Made by a program: the position numbers and the translations under genes. From Bolinopsis microptera (Eukaryota > Ctenophora > Tentaculata > Lobata > Bolinopsidae), in assembly GCF_026151205.1 (NCBI RefSeq), contig NC_087072.1:19930103-19994102 (forward strand): a DNA stretch of 64,000 bases, given 5' to 3'. Of this stretch, positions 43,141-54,139 are shown piece by piece (the first letter of the stretch is position 1; each line of letters starts with the position of its first letter). The notes below the pieces were generated by a model. It was given only the letters and a program-made list of their open reading frames with translations, was not told the origin of the DNA and did no database searches.

Positions 43141-43437
43141 TATTTTATACGTATCAAATTTTGTAGGTTTACAACCTACCAGTACGCGCGCCGAGTTGGA
43201 CTCGGTCAATATATGGAACAGATATTTTACGAGTATCACCCGTTAAATCAAATTGGATGTGCTTTTGGTGGAGATATAACGTGCGCCATTCGTAATATCG
43301 TAGCCTATCATAGCTTTACTGGGCCGCGCTCAGCCTGTCATTCCGCCGAATCTCTATTTTATGTTTATGAACATGATAGCCTGAGGTCCGGGTCCCCAGG
43401 TAAATCAAAGCTACGTCCTACGAACTGGAATTGAATT

Positions 43438-43545
43438 GTATTGCACGTCGTGACCCTCACGGTCGTTTCACTGTAAAGTTTCTGCGATATAGGGGAGCCG
43501 CGCACTCGTGCGCGGCGGGCCATATAATGTATGACAAGAATTGAA
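43438..43545 (+). repeat. Hairpin module copy 2
   Basis: CACGTCGTGACCCTCACGGT leads to AGGGGAGCC and a hairpin at 43497-43516 with the same stem but loop TC, followed by GGGCCATATAATGTATGACA. Confidence 0.8.
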
Positions 43546-44588
43546 AGGATTAGCATTATCATATGTTAGTCAATATACAATGGCCGGTGCGCGCTTCGTG
43601 CGTGGAAAGTGTTATACGTACTATACGGCGGCCTCCGTGTACATGTAGTTACTGGGCGGCGCTGAAGCTCAGCCTGTCTTTCCGACTAATCTCTATTCGG
43701 CCGGGCTGAGTGAATTACGAACATTCACATTAAATTAAGCACATTTAACACAAGTGGTTGCAATTCAATAAGCATTATTGGATGCTAGGTGCAACCCAGT
43801 TTGCAGTAACGCATTCTCAGATAACCTTACTGCTTACTGGTTGACCATTGTTAATGATCAGGCCCGGCGCGCGCTACTTCGTAGCATTTGCCATCGGGCC
43901 ATTTCGAGAAGAAAGCGGCGCGCGCTACTTCGAAGAAATTTAGACGAGTAACATCCGTCAACTTATTGGCTGAGCTGGCCGTGTTACTAGAGGTGGTTTA
44001 ATTTAAACAAATGGCGCGACCTAGCGCGCGACATTAAATGATTTGCACACGTGGCACATTCCAATCTTCGAGCAGCCAGCACGTGACATGACAGAATTCA
44101 GCCAATCAGAGGACAGGAATCCGCATAGTTTAAGTTGGAAACTTTTGATCGGCCCAAAATTTACTGAGCCGCGCTCAGCCTGTCATTCCGCCGAATCTTT
44201 ATTCGGTATGTTCGTTTATTAAAATGATAGCCTGAGGTCGGCCCTAGGTAACCCAAATGCAAATGTGACTTTTCTAGAGATTTTGAGATAATTCAAAATC
44301 TATGTTTGATGTTGTCCCGGCCCTAATTTTCCTTTTGGGGAGGAAACATTATTTTTACATTGAACATTTTTGATTTGCAAAAAACCGAAAGTCTCTATCT
44401 CTTTTACTTTCTGAGCTAGTTAGGCCCGTGCTTTACGGGTGATACTCGTAAAATATTTTTTCCAATTATTACCGTCGACGAGTCCAACTCGGCGCGCGCG
44501 TTTTGGTAGGTTATAAACCTACAAGCCCCAGCCAGTAAGGTTTCGTGGGTTGCGCTACAAAATTAAATTACGCGTACTACGCCAACTT

Positions 44589-44685
44589 TGTATCACGTCG
44601 TGACCCCTACGGTCGTTTAAATTCACGATACAGGGGAGCCGCGCACTTGTGCGCGGCGGGTCATACAACGTATAACAACGCCTTT
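44589..44685 (+). repeat. Hairpin module copy 3
   Basis: CACGTCGTGACCCCTACGGT leads to AGGGGAGCC and a hairpin at 44638-44657 with the same 9-bp stem and loop TT, followed by GGGTCATACAACGTATAACA. Stems are conserved while loops vary. Confidence 0.8.
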
Positions 44686-45010
44686 GCATAGCCATGTGTC
44701 TACGCGTACTGCTTGACGCGCGTTATATATACTGCAAGCGAGAGGGCTCTGGTTAAAGCAAAACAACGCCAGCTCAGCTCACGCTTAACGGGTGATACTC
44801 GTAAAATATTTGTTTCAAATATTAGTCGACGAGTCTAATATGGCTTTGATTACGCTATACTACTTTAAAGAAATTGAAACGAGTAATCAGATAATTGACG
44901 ATGTCAATTCATCGCAGCTCGGCGCGGCACAGTAGCGCATTTCGCCTATCTAGCTGTGAGAAGCCTCATTGAGTGTGCGGCGCGCGGCACAATAACGCAT
45001 CGCGCTACAA

Positions 45011-47240
45011 CTTCAGTATTATCCATTACCAACTACTGCCATATCATCGAATCGGCATAATCAGTGAAAATGAGATACTGCGCGCGAGTGCAGGGTGTTA
45101 TGGAGTAATTTATCATTTATATCATTTATCCCGGAACCAAACAAATGAATTGCAAATTGGCTTTATCTCAATAAATCATGCAGTTTATTCGTGTTTTGTG
45201 TTTGACCTGTTTAAAATAATAATAATATTGATAATTGATGTTACCAAATTGCGATTCAGATGATTGATGATACAAAGTAACAGTAAACTGAAACAAAAGT
45301 TATCGCTTGATCTTAACTACTGAAGAAGATTCACTTTTGTACCGACCACTCGTTCGACCAATTGGCACAAACGGAGGTCACATTTTGTTAACAGTTAATC
45401 ATTCAATGAATACTTTTTTTGGGCCATTCTTGAACTTTACCAGAATGCAGAAATCGAAACGCATTGTTAGAATTGGAATTTAATACTAATAGTGAATAGT
45501 GTCCGTGTCCTGGCGATATGCTGACAATTTTAAGTTGCATAATTATACTATTTATATTTTAGAAGCATCACACTTTATAGCTTCAAACAGTAAATAAGTT
45601 AGCAAGCAAATAGCGATTTTCCCAATTATTTTATATTCATTTTGTTCCTAGTGCTCTAATTTAACAAGGAGCATTCACGATTAGGAAGAAGACCCACTTA
45701 GTAGCTGTAGCAACGCATCGTCCTCTCCTAAATATAACACGTATTTCACTATCTATCCCCCTTTGTAACTTGATATCCGACTGTGTTTCATTACGTTTAG
45801 TAGAGCCAGCTTATGGTGCCCTGACCGAACATGTGATTCCTAATCCTAGTATTGTCTCACCTTCTCTTTTTAGTAGGAGCTTGCATCTGTTACACGTTCC
45901 CTTCATTAAAATTCAATAACAATGCTGCTGACTTTCAGGTGTAGGTGTGTTGTGGTAGTCATTTAAATTCAGAAAATTACTTATATTGTTGTCTGTTGTC
46001 TGTCGCCTCATGATTGATGTCCTGATTTGTATTGACTCAAATTATCGGCAATTCGATCATGGAGCACGCGTTGATAAGATTACTTGCTAATCAATATTCG
46101 ATTAACAATGGTATAGAATATACAGACCAAATAGAACATTCTAGTCAAACTGCAAACTCATGCGCCATGGTAACTGGACATCACAGTAATTAGGCGGGCT
46201 TCTATCTACCCACAATCCACATAGTACCCACATGCAGTCCACAGTCCACACGTTCTATAACCTGTAATAGTTGCCACTAGTACAATCGCGTGTTGCTCAT
46301 TTGCTTGCAGTTGCATGCAATACTTTTTATTTTACGTATTCTTCGTGCGTGTGCTTAATGCTTATTGAATATTATATCTACTCATGAAGACTCAAACTCA
46401 AAGCATTGCAGCTAAAAAATAAAGGGCTTTCCATTGAAAGTAGAGCATGGACCTTGCGTAGTCGACACACTTTTAATATACATCTATAAACATTGCTTAT
46501 CAGAGAAGCATGTCGAGCGCAAGGGCAGCTTGCCGCTTCACAGCCCTTCTGCCACATATGTTGCTTGAAATCTCTCTCTCTCAATTTTCTGCAATAGCAC
46601 GATCAGGCAATTAATATTTTAAAGTTCATTGGAAAATATGATGGCGTTGTTCAGATCGCAGTGGATGTTTCATGTTTGGCTTAAAATTGTCGGCTCTCCT
46701 TGGAAATTGATTTATTTTAAAGCTTTTAACATTTAGGCTGCTTAATTTTAAGGATTGTCCATGTTCTCTGCAAATATATCTGCTATACATGTTACATCGT
46801 TCGACTTAATCGTTAATCTATCAAATTGCCAGGACTAGTACGTTTTGTTACACCAGGCCATGGTTTGTACAGCACAAAGGAAACTTAGTCTTTAAATTAA
46901 TAACAAATGATTGTTAAATCTCTTTGTTCCCTTTTAAATTTCAAATGATGGCTACACTTCAGCTGTAACGGTGTGATTGCATTTGTAAAATATTAAATCA
47001 TAATTAGATTTATTCCAGCCTACAAGTACATCGTTTCAGTTTGACATGCTATTCATGCTCATTTTTCTGGAGAGTTTTAAACATTTTCCGGTGCATCTGA
47101 ACTATATTCGTACTTATCTCTCTTTTCACCGCTCCACGTTTCGTTCGTATTACGGTTAACCCCACATTCTTCCAGAATGTTTTTCAGTACATAGATATTT
47201 CTAGATGTACGAGCACCCACCAGTTAATCAGGAACCAACC
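45011..47240. other. Intergenic, no gene seen
   Basis: This is AT-rich DNA with no supported open frame, domain or long repeat. CATGCAGTCCACAGTCCACA near 46232 is a tiny tandem repeat. The last few hundred bases should hold the promoter of the CXorf65-like gene. Confidence 0.4.
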
Positions 47241-48888
47241 ATGTTCATTAAGGTTCTGTACGGAGGTAAGATATACTCTATCTGTTTGGAATTATCATTA
47301 TGTATATGGTCAGTTAATAAAATATGATGCTGTATGGGAGATAACTTAATGATCACTTCTGAAATCAATACTAATCTTCAAACAAGTTTGTTTAAATAAG
47401 AACCCAGAATATTCGATTTTTCTAACGTAATAGAATACCTTTAATTAAGATTTGAAACTGTAACCAAGGAAACGATATGTTACTTAATAGCATTTCCAAT
47501 TTAACAGATAACGAAGAGGCCCTGTTCAATCCCAACTGCAGAACTCTATTATTGTTAGAACACATAAAGGAAATAGTCGGCTATCAGCCCGAGAGTAAGT
47601 ATACTTCATTTCTAGACTGATTCCTTCATGGAGATTCGTTATCTCATTACTCTCCAAAGACCAGCAGGTAAGATTTTTTAACAGGATACATTCCTGGAAC
47701 GAGTGTACCGTTATAATTACACTGACATCTTTTCATTCTGCAGCTGACATTGACCTATCCGATGAGAACGGGTTTATAGTACACTTACTGAGGAGCCCCC
47801 CTCTTCAATATGCTTCAGACGTTTTGGAATCAAGAAGAACGTTCATACTTGTGAAAGTTTCAAGTAAGTTCCTTGCGATAGCATCAAGAAAAGTGCTTTA
47901 ATGTTTCGACTTTAAACTTTTTTATCGGTTTAGTAACGCACCACCCACTGCTCATGCACCATAATGATTTAACACTTTTGATCGAGAATGATTTGAAGAT
48001 CTATACGTACAACTTTAATGATGATTTAATCGCTGAGAAAGATGCCAGAATTGACTTCCCAAACAATGTGCTCGCATTGGTCACATTTCCTCCACAAGCC
48101 TCAATCATAACCACTTTGTGGTACAATATTTGACCACTCTTTCACGATAAATTTGTGCCAGCTTCAAATGTTTCGGACTTTTCGGCCGCAACAAAACTAA
48201 TTTACGGTCATTTAACACAAAAACGCCACCTGGACTAGTATTTATTTTCTCATATTTATTCTTGGATAATTGAAGTGGTTCCGAACTTATCAAATGTTTG
48301 TGCAAGTGCCGACCATTTTCAAGCCTCAAAAATGAAGGAGCCAACATGTCGATCTTATAGTAAAATTTGTTTTCTTCAAGTGCAAAACTTGGGAAGTTTA
48401 TTCTCTCGTTTCCTACAGAAAATGAGGACGGTACAGAGTCAGTGGAGCCAATGCTGAAAAATCTCCGAGACAACAGACCTAATGCTTTCGGTACGTAAAC
48501 TTAAAGATCCCCCAAATCAGTAAATTACTTGTGCGGCTACCATTAAAGATCCCCCAAATCAGTAAATTACTCGTGCGGCTACCATTAACTCGTGTGATTA
48601 TATGATTTTATTTTTAATGACAGTAGACTGAGGAACTCAATAAGTGACAGGAATGATTTTCTGTCCCAGAACTGTGTGCCCCAGAGCTCTTATTCTAGCC
48701 TTTAAACACTATCCCCAACTCTTACCCTGGGGTAGGGTGATGAATCAAGTTTCATATCTGAAGATAATGAACGTTTCTATTCAGAGAGATTGACGAGCAC
48801 AAACTTCGACAGCAGGGGGCAAGCACTAGACGCCGGGGACAAACGAGTCAACAGGCAGAAGAGCAAGAAGTCAGGGAAACGAAGATAG
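47241..48888 (+). CDS. CXorf65/C22orf15-like protein
   Basis: Five exons join in phase: 47241-47265, 47508-47594, 47744-47863, 48419-48490 and 48785-48888 (TAG), giving 135 residues. The start MFIKVLYGDNEEALFNPNC, then LLLLEHIKEIVG and a DIDLSDENGFIV block followed by YASDVLESRRTFILVKV, match my memory of the human CXorf65/C22orf15 family (MFI..GDNQ..L.N.NC..L.LL, IDLCDETG). This is a small, widely conserved animal family with a ubiquitin-like-looking N-terminus and no established function. The tail after exon 4 is Arg/Lys-rich (KSKKSGKRR), as in relatives. A possible alternative end exon lies in intron 3. Every exon boundary is phase 1. Confidence 0.85.
47934..48133 (+). CDS. Candidate alternative terminal exon of the CXorf65-like gene
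   Basis: Behind an acceptor-like TATCGGTTTAG, the sequence is open for 65 codons in exactly the phase left by exon 3 (A plus TA gives Ile), then ends in TGA. The translation looks protein-like rather than random (NDLTLLIENDLKIY, RIDFPNNVLALVTF, ITTLWYNI), with few rare codons. It would replace the basic tail by a longer hydrophobic-acidic one. No relative was recognised. It could also be a fossil coding fragment trapped in the intron. Confidence 0.4.
48503..48586. repeat. 42-bp tandem duplication in intron 4 of the CXorf65-like gene
   Basis: AAAGATCCCCCAAATCAGTA through GTGCGGCTACCATT occurs twice, 48503-48544 and 48545-48586, with one difference (ACTTGTG or ACTCGTG). It is a recent local duplication right after the exon 4 donor. 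Confidence 0.92.
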
Positions 48889-50378
48889 AGAGAAAAATAC
48901 TGGATGCTGGATTGCAACTTCTTGTTCTCACTGTAGAGTCTAGATCAGCTATACTGGGTCCACAAATCACGGGATAAAGGCTCAAAACAACCGATCATAT
49001 TGGAGCGATGAAGGTGATTCGAACCCGTTCAAAAGACTGTGATATCGGCTTACTCCCAATGATTTTACCAGAGTCGAGTGATAGACACAAATCAAGAATT
49101 CTTTTGTAAGGGTTAAAACGAAGTATTGTTAATTTAACAAAAAGTTAAATTGATACATGTAACACACATCATTAAAATGGTAAAATTTTAAACAATTATT
49201 TTACAAAAAACAGCATTATAAATGTAGATAATAAGGTTGGGGGTATCGCGTGTGTTTATACAAGAAAAATGTACAGACACTCGTGAATCACTGTATTATT
49301 ATATCAGAAATAAATTCAACCAAACTTTATCTGGTGAAAACCAAAATCATAATCTGAAGAGGAATCAATCAAAACCCTCTGATTGGACCCCATAGATTGA
49401 AGTTCCGATTGAAACATGCCATCAAATCCAATCAATTAATTCAATTCAGATGATCAGATAAACAAATTCATACTTATTAATCCCACAAGTCGTATTTGAT
49501 AAAGATAATTCTTTGCATAGTGCTGGAAAGCTCAAACATGTACAGGGTGCCACAAATTTCCCTCGATTAAGATTCAAGAAGGTTGAAAGAGTAATATTGC
49601 AATGGAGGGATTCACGATGGACAGGAAGGGACAAGGAAATACTGGGCTACCCTGTGCACATTATATTGCTATGGTATCCACATTCGATCGTCATAAGTCC
49701 AAGCAGCATATTGAAAATTTGATCTCTTTGTCGGCACAAATGACTTCACAATCGCCTCAATAAGCTCAGATTCCCAATAAAAGTTCCAATATTGTTCACT
49801 TAAAATACTTCAAGCTCTCAGGTTTCCTTCATTCCACCTGATCCCAAACCCCTTGTTATGTTTACTTGCATTTATTGTAGTATGCAGACTGTGTCTCAGA
49901 TATTACAGTGGCACCACCACCACTTATTCATAATACATTTAAACATGCAATGTTCGGTCAATCAATAAAACGTAAACCGTGTAGTACAGTGCTGGAGCGA
50001 GTTGTACACTAGAGAGAGCGAAGTACTGACGTCATTGAATGCGGGAAGCTAACTGCAATATTATAAAACTGCAGTGCTGTAATATATATTCCATACATAT
50101 ATATACTGTGACGACAGGACGTAGGAAAGTCTTAATTATCCTCGGAGATTTTCATGTTCAGAGGAAGAGAGAATTGCAATAATAAATTACTGAGGAGGTT
50201 TTCAGCAAGTTGTGTAAGAGGAAGTGGTTAGGTGTTATCGCTGGCCTTGTTCCCTCCAGTACACTGTATCCAGTGTTCTGAAAACAGTGTGAGCTTATTG
50301 TTATGACAAATAAAGGCTATCACTTGCGGCTGTGAAATACCGTTGAATTCCGCGAATGATGTTATGACTACGATGATT
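48889..50378. other. Convergent intergenic region, no gene seen
   Basis: It lies between the 3' ends of the plus-strand CXorf65-like gene and the minus-strand gene at 50379. Overlapping short frames near 49446-49722 on both strands lack support. Confidence 0.4.
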
Positions 50379-52667
50379 TCACCGATTACGTAATCGCTTT
50401 GGTAATTTTTCCTGAAATCTGTGGAACCGTAGACGCGCTAGAAGGAAAACGGAGTTTCACCTTACAAATAAGGATTTATTATACCTGTGTTGAATTGTTG
50501 ATGATATCTGAGCCAGCTGAGGTGGTGAGTTTTGCCACATTTCCCACACATGATGGTCCGCTCGTTGATGCACTCACTGCCTTCGTACAAGGTCTCCACT
50601 TCTGCAAATAAAATCCTTTTAACTTTTGCCATGGAGGCAGCGGCCTTTCAGAGCCTCTTGTATGAGATTCACGAATCAATTAAGAATAGATTTCGCTGAG
50701 TGGTGTGTGACGTCAAAAACTTTGCGATTCCAAAAAAGGCCTAATAGCCAAGTTTCGTTAACGATTTTCTGACCAGCCCATTCTAAGAGATAGGAATGGT
50801 CGCCTAAAATCCACGAGCGCGCGTTAGAGAAAAACATCACGTACGTGGCGAGATTTTGAAAATAAAGAAATGAGCAATTGTTCAAGCGCGTTACGCGAAG
50901 TGATAAAAAATGAGTACGGATTTGTATGCCCCACGGCGTTGTTTTGTAACAAAGATTTCCTTATCTTTGATGGAGAAGACCGGTAAATTTGCCGGAAAAC
51001 ATTGTCTAAATAACGTGCAAAACTTTCAGAATGATTAGGATGTAGCACCTAGTATCTTGCAGATACCATCAACATTTCCGGTTGAGATGATCAGGAAAGC
51101 ACGCCCTCTGCGGAAGTGGCAGTTCAATTAACACAAAAACAACCAACCTTTCTTAAATACATTGAAATCCGACTCTTGTTTTAGGGTCCTGCTGTACTCG
51201 AGACCGCTCTTGAGCGCGTGCATTAAATTACTATCATCTATCTTCTTTTGGTTAGGACCATACCATCTTCTACGCTTATTTACCATGCTGTAATCACATA
51301 GATCCATTTCTGAAATAAAAAACATTAAACAAGTGAAGCATGATCTAATCTATTTTGAGAAGATTTGCTCTGCAGATCGTGTTAAACGTTTTAACATGGT
51401 TTAAGAAACGGAGAAACGAAACTTCTATTTCTAGAATGATCAAGACAGCGTTCCGCCCGAATGTTTAGTCTGTTGTTACGAACAAGAATATATTCTATTG
51501 GTTGCCGTAAAACCGCATTAAAAGATAATATAATCGGTAATATAATTAGTGCTACAATCGGACAGGTCCGATAATGGCACAAACTTAATAAAAATGCAGC
51601 AGTCAAACCAGCTCAAATAAATCAACCCAAACTCAAACCAGCTCAAATAAATCAACCCAAACTCAAACCAGCTCAAATAAATCAACCCAAACTCAAACCA
51701 GCTCAAATAAATCAACCCAAACTCAAGCCAGCTCAAATAAATCAACCCAAACTCAAACCAGCTCAAATAAATCAACCCAAACTCAAACCAGCTCAAATAA
51801 ATCAACCCAAACTCAAGCCAGCTCAAATAAATCAACCCAAACTCAAACCAGCTCAAATAAATCAACCCAAACTCAAACCAGCTCAAATAAATCAACCCAA
51901 ACTCAAACCAGCTCAAATAAATCAACCCAAACTCGGTACCTTTCAAAGAATTGTTGAGGTTCTGGTTAGGCTCAGAGTCGTTACTATTCTCATTAACATT
52001 CATCACCGCATTGAATTCCTCGTCTATATGGGTACTGGCTTTCAGGGCATCTAGTTTCTTCTGAAGGGGTCCTCGCCGTACATTCATTCTTAACATTCCT
52101 CTCAGGTTACTTCCACTAGCGTTACCTGAAGAGAAACCGGTTATAGCTCAACTTTTAACTTTTAAACTACGTCACAGCTTGATACAGTGTCAAAGAGTAG
52201 CGGTATATCAATAGAATTCCAGCACAGATATGTGAATAATATCATACACCAGTAAAGACATATTATTGAGTTGAGCACGTCAGCACTCAATAGTAACCTC
52301 AATAGAGAGAGAGATAGCTCAGACAGCGCACCGCAGCTATCATATCATCTCCACGACACATCAGTCTTGGACAATAGCGCCGCGGACAATAGCACCGAAC
52401 AAAGCGCTCACTAATTATACAATTCTTAGCCAGATGTGCAATGCAGATTACAGATATGATGGGTGACGCAATCAGGATACTGTAAAGTAATTGTTTGGTT
52501 GAGTAGAAGGTGAGTGCTGTATTATTGTACGGTGAGGGAAGGAGGGTGTTGTCATCAGGAAGTCTCACCACCATCTCATTCTTACTAACACTTTCCCTTT
52601 TTTGGGAGAGCTTTGTAATACAGAGATCAGAGATAATGGAGAGAGTTTGTGTGCGTAATAATGTCAT
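50379..52667 (-). CDS. Single-pass membrane protein with Cys/His zinc-type motif, unknown function
   Basis: Exons joined in phase 1: 52412-52667, 51940-52125, 51148-51309, 50485-50601 and a weaker last exon 50379-50437 (TGA). Exon 1 starts with ATG, has N-glycosylation-type NNT, then a hydrophobic segment of about 20 residues (LLYSILIASPIISVICIAHL). Exon 2 is polar and Asn/Asp-rich with a basic patch (MNVRRGPLQKKLDALK). Exon 3 is basic (NKRRRWYGPNQKK). Exon 4 holds CINERTIMCGKCGKTHHLSW, where C, CxxC and HH could bind zinc. The total is about 260 residues. No family was recognised. Intron 2 begins with a weak donor GTACCG that leads into the 30-bp minisatellite, and the frame stays open through it, so intron retention or a longer exon cannot be excluded. 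Confidence 0.6.
51604..51933. repeat. 30-bp minisatellite, 11 units, open in the gene's frame
   Basis: Eleven exact-length units contain GCTCAAATAAATCAACCCAA; the variation is almost only A or G at one site (CTCAAACCA, CTCAAGCCA). The period is a multiple of three, and the minus-strand frame entering from the exon at 51940 stays open, reading a decapeptide (E/L)FGLIYLSWF eleven times before a stop at 51518. Confidence 0.95.
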
Positions 52668-53577
52668 GAGTTACAGAGTTAATTAATAACTACTGATTGT
52701 GGGGATAACAGATAACTATCGACTGGTTAGTATACAACATAGCTTTGTCAAAGCAGTCTCCAACTGATCCCCCAATTCTTTGCTTTACCTCCGATTCACA
52801 ATAATACAATTATGAGATATAGATGTTACGTATTGCGTACCTGGTAGGTAATGTACTGACGAGGAAACCTTTAAACCATGACATTAAGTGCTCTGTCTGA
52901 CTAAATGCACCACCAGGTAACTACTTACCTATAATATGATCTGGTAACACGAACACCTGTTCGGCGAACAGTTGTTCGCGAACAGGGGTCAGGCTATCTA
53001 GATACTGCCAAACTACTTACCTATAAAACACCTTTATTAGGAGCCAAAACTCTTTACTTGTTGGCTTTAGCTTAAACGTGCAGAAAGTTCCAGAACTACT
53101 ATAGAGGGAGGGAGAGAGGGAGGGAGGGAGAGGGTAGGAACAGTTTAATTACCATGAAAGCAGTTTAATACTTGTAACCGTTTAAAATAGATAGAATACC
53201 ACTAAACAGGTACGATGTGGGCGGAGTTTTAATACGGAACTCACGATTTCATAACCTTAAAAGGTGATTTTCGGGATTTGAATGAACTATTTTTAGAAGT
53301 TTAAATACTGATCCAGGCATCTCCTTATTTATAGTATTATTGATTATTTTGCAGTTTATAGAGTTCATATTAATGAGGTAACATTTGGTCATGTCTGTTG
53401 GTTGTTCGTGTCAGCACCAACGTCAATATACGTGAAACTATCAAACTATACCGTTACAGGTAATACTGTAATCCCCGGATGAAGACGATTAACGGAAGGT
53501 GTTTGGAAGCGCCCGAAATAGCATCTAGTTGTATTATTTTATGTTTTAAGAGTCTAGACCCCATCCAATACTACAAG
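52668..53577. other. Upstream region of the membrane-protein gene, no gene seen
   Basis: A 31-base imperfect palindrome lies at 52956-52986, and a GAGGGAGGGAGAGG purine tract near 53104-53135. Otherwise no gene or long repeat was seen. Confidence 0.45.
52956..52986. promoter_or_regulatory. Imperfect palindrome of GTTCG/CGAAC phrases
   Basis: CCTGTTCGGCGAACAG is followed by TTGTTCGCGAACAGG; each half is itself a GTTCGxxGAAC dyad and the whole is near-palindromic. It lies about 290 bases upstream of the minus-strand gene start at 52667. It could be a double binding site for a dimeric factor or the relic of a small element. Confidence 0.3.
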
Positions 53578-54139
53578 AGGGGGGGGGGGGTTCCAACCTC
53601 ATTCTACCTCATCCCAATGTTGCCTTTTTTGGGTGCCCTAAATGAGGCAAAATGAGGCAAAATGAGGCAAATTTTGACAATTTTTGACAATTTTATCTCA
53701 GTCCCTAAACGTCCAAGAGACTTGAATTTTAGTTTAAAATAACCGCAAAAGCCACATTAACATACAAGTCATTGTAAAGCAACATAAGGTCTCCAGTGCT
53801 TTGTTTAAGGACACGTTCATTTGAGTTTGAGGATATTGGTAAACAAAAATAATAGCGTTTTTGACGATAGTGGCTTAATTTTGACATCTATTAACCTAGC
53901 ACGTTTAGAAGTTCTGAACATTAGCCACGTAACCCATACTCCCATATGCACTGCTCAGAAAGAAAATCTATTGTTGTTAGGCACTATAATGTTTCAAATG
54001 TCACATTTTGTGTGACTTAGTTAACTGCAGTTGTCTAATTATCATTCCTTGGTCTGAAACATAGTAGATTAGGTCAATCTAACAATTATGATACAACATT
54101 GGTTAAAGGGCACGGATCGAACGGTTACAAGGCAATATT

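Larger units (their letters stand above)
42300..45010. repeat. CpG-rich mosaic of palindromes and inverted modules
   Basis: In otherwise AT-rich DNA this 2.7-kb island is full of CGCG. Modules recur in different order and orientation. A CATAGCCATGTGT-to-GAGAGGGCTCTGGTT module is inverted between 42446-42535 and 44693-44765. An ACGGGTGATACTCGTAAAAT module occurs at 44437 and 44788 and inverted at 43220-43246. A GGTAGGTT..AACCTAC module beside CCAACTCGGCGCGCG is inverted between 43164-43203 and 44476-44524. GCTCAGCCTGTCATTCCGCC recurs at 43328 and 44170, with a variant at 43667. A hairpin module (GCCGCGCAC stem) occurs three times in direct orientation. No open frame longer than about 100 codons was found. 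The type is unknown; it is likely a decayed, self-rearranged transposon cluster. Confidence 0.75.
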
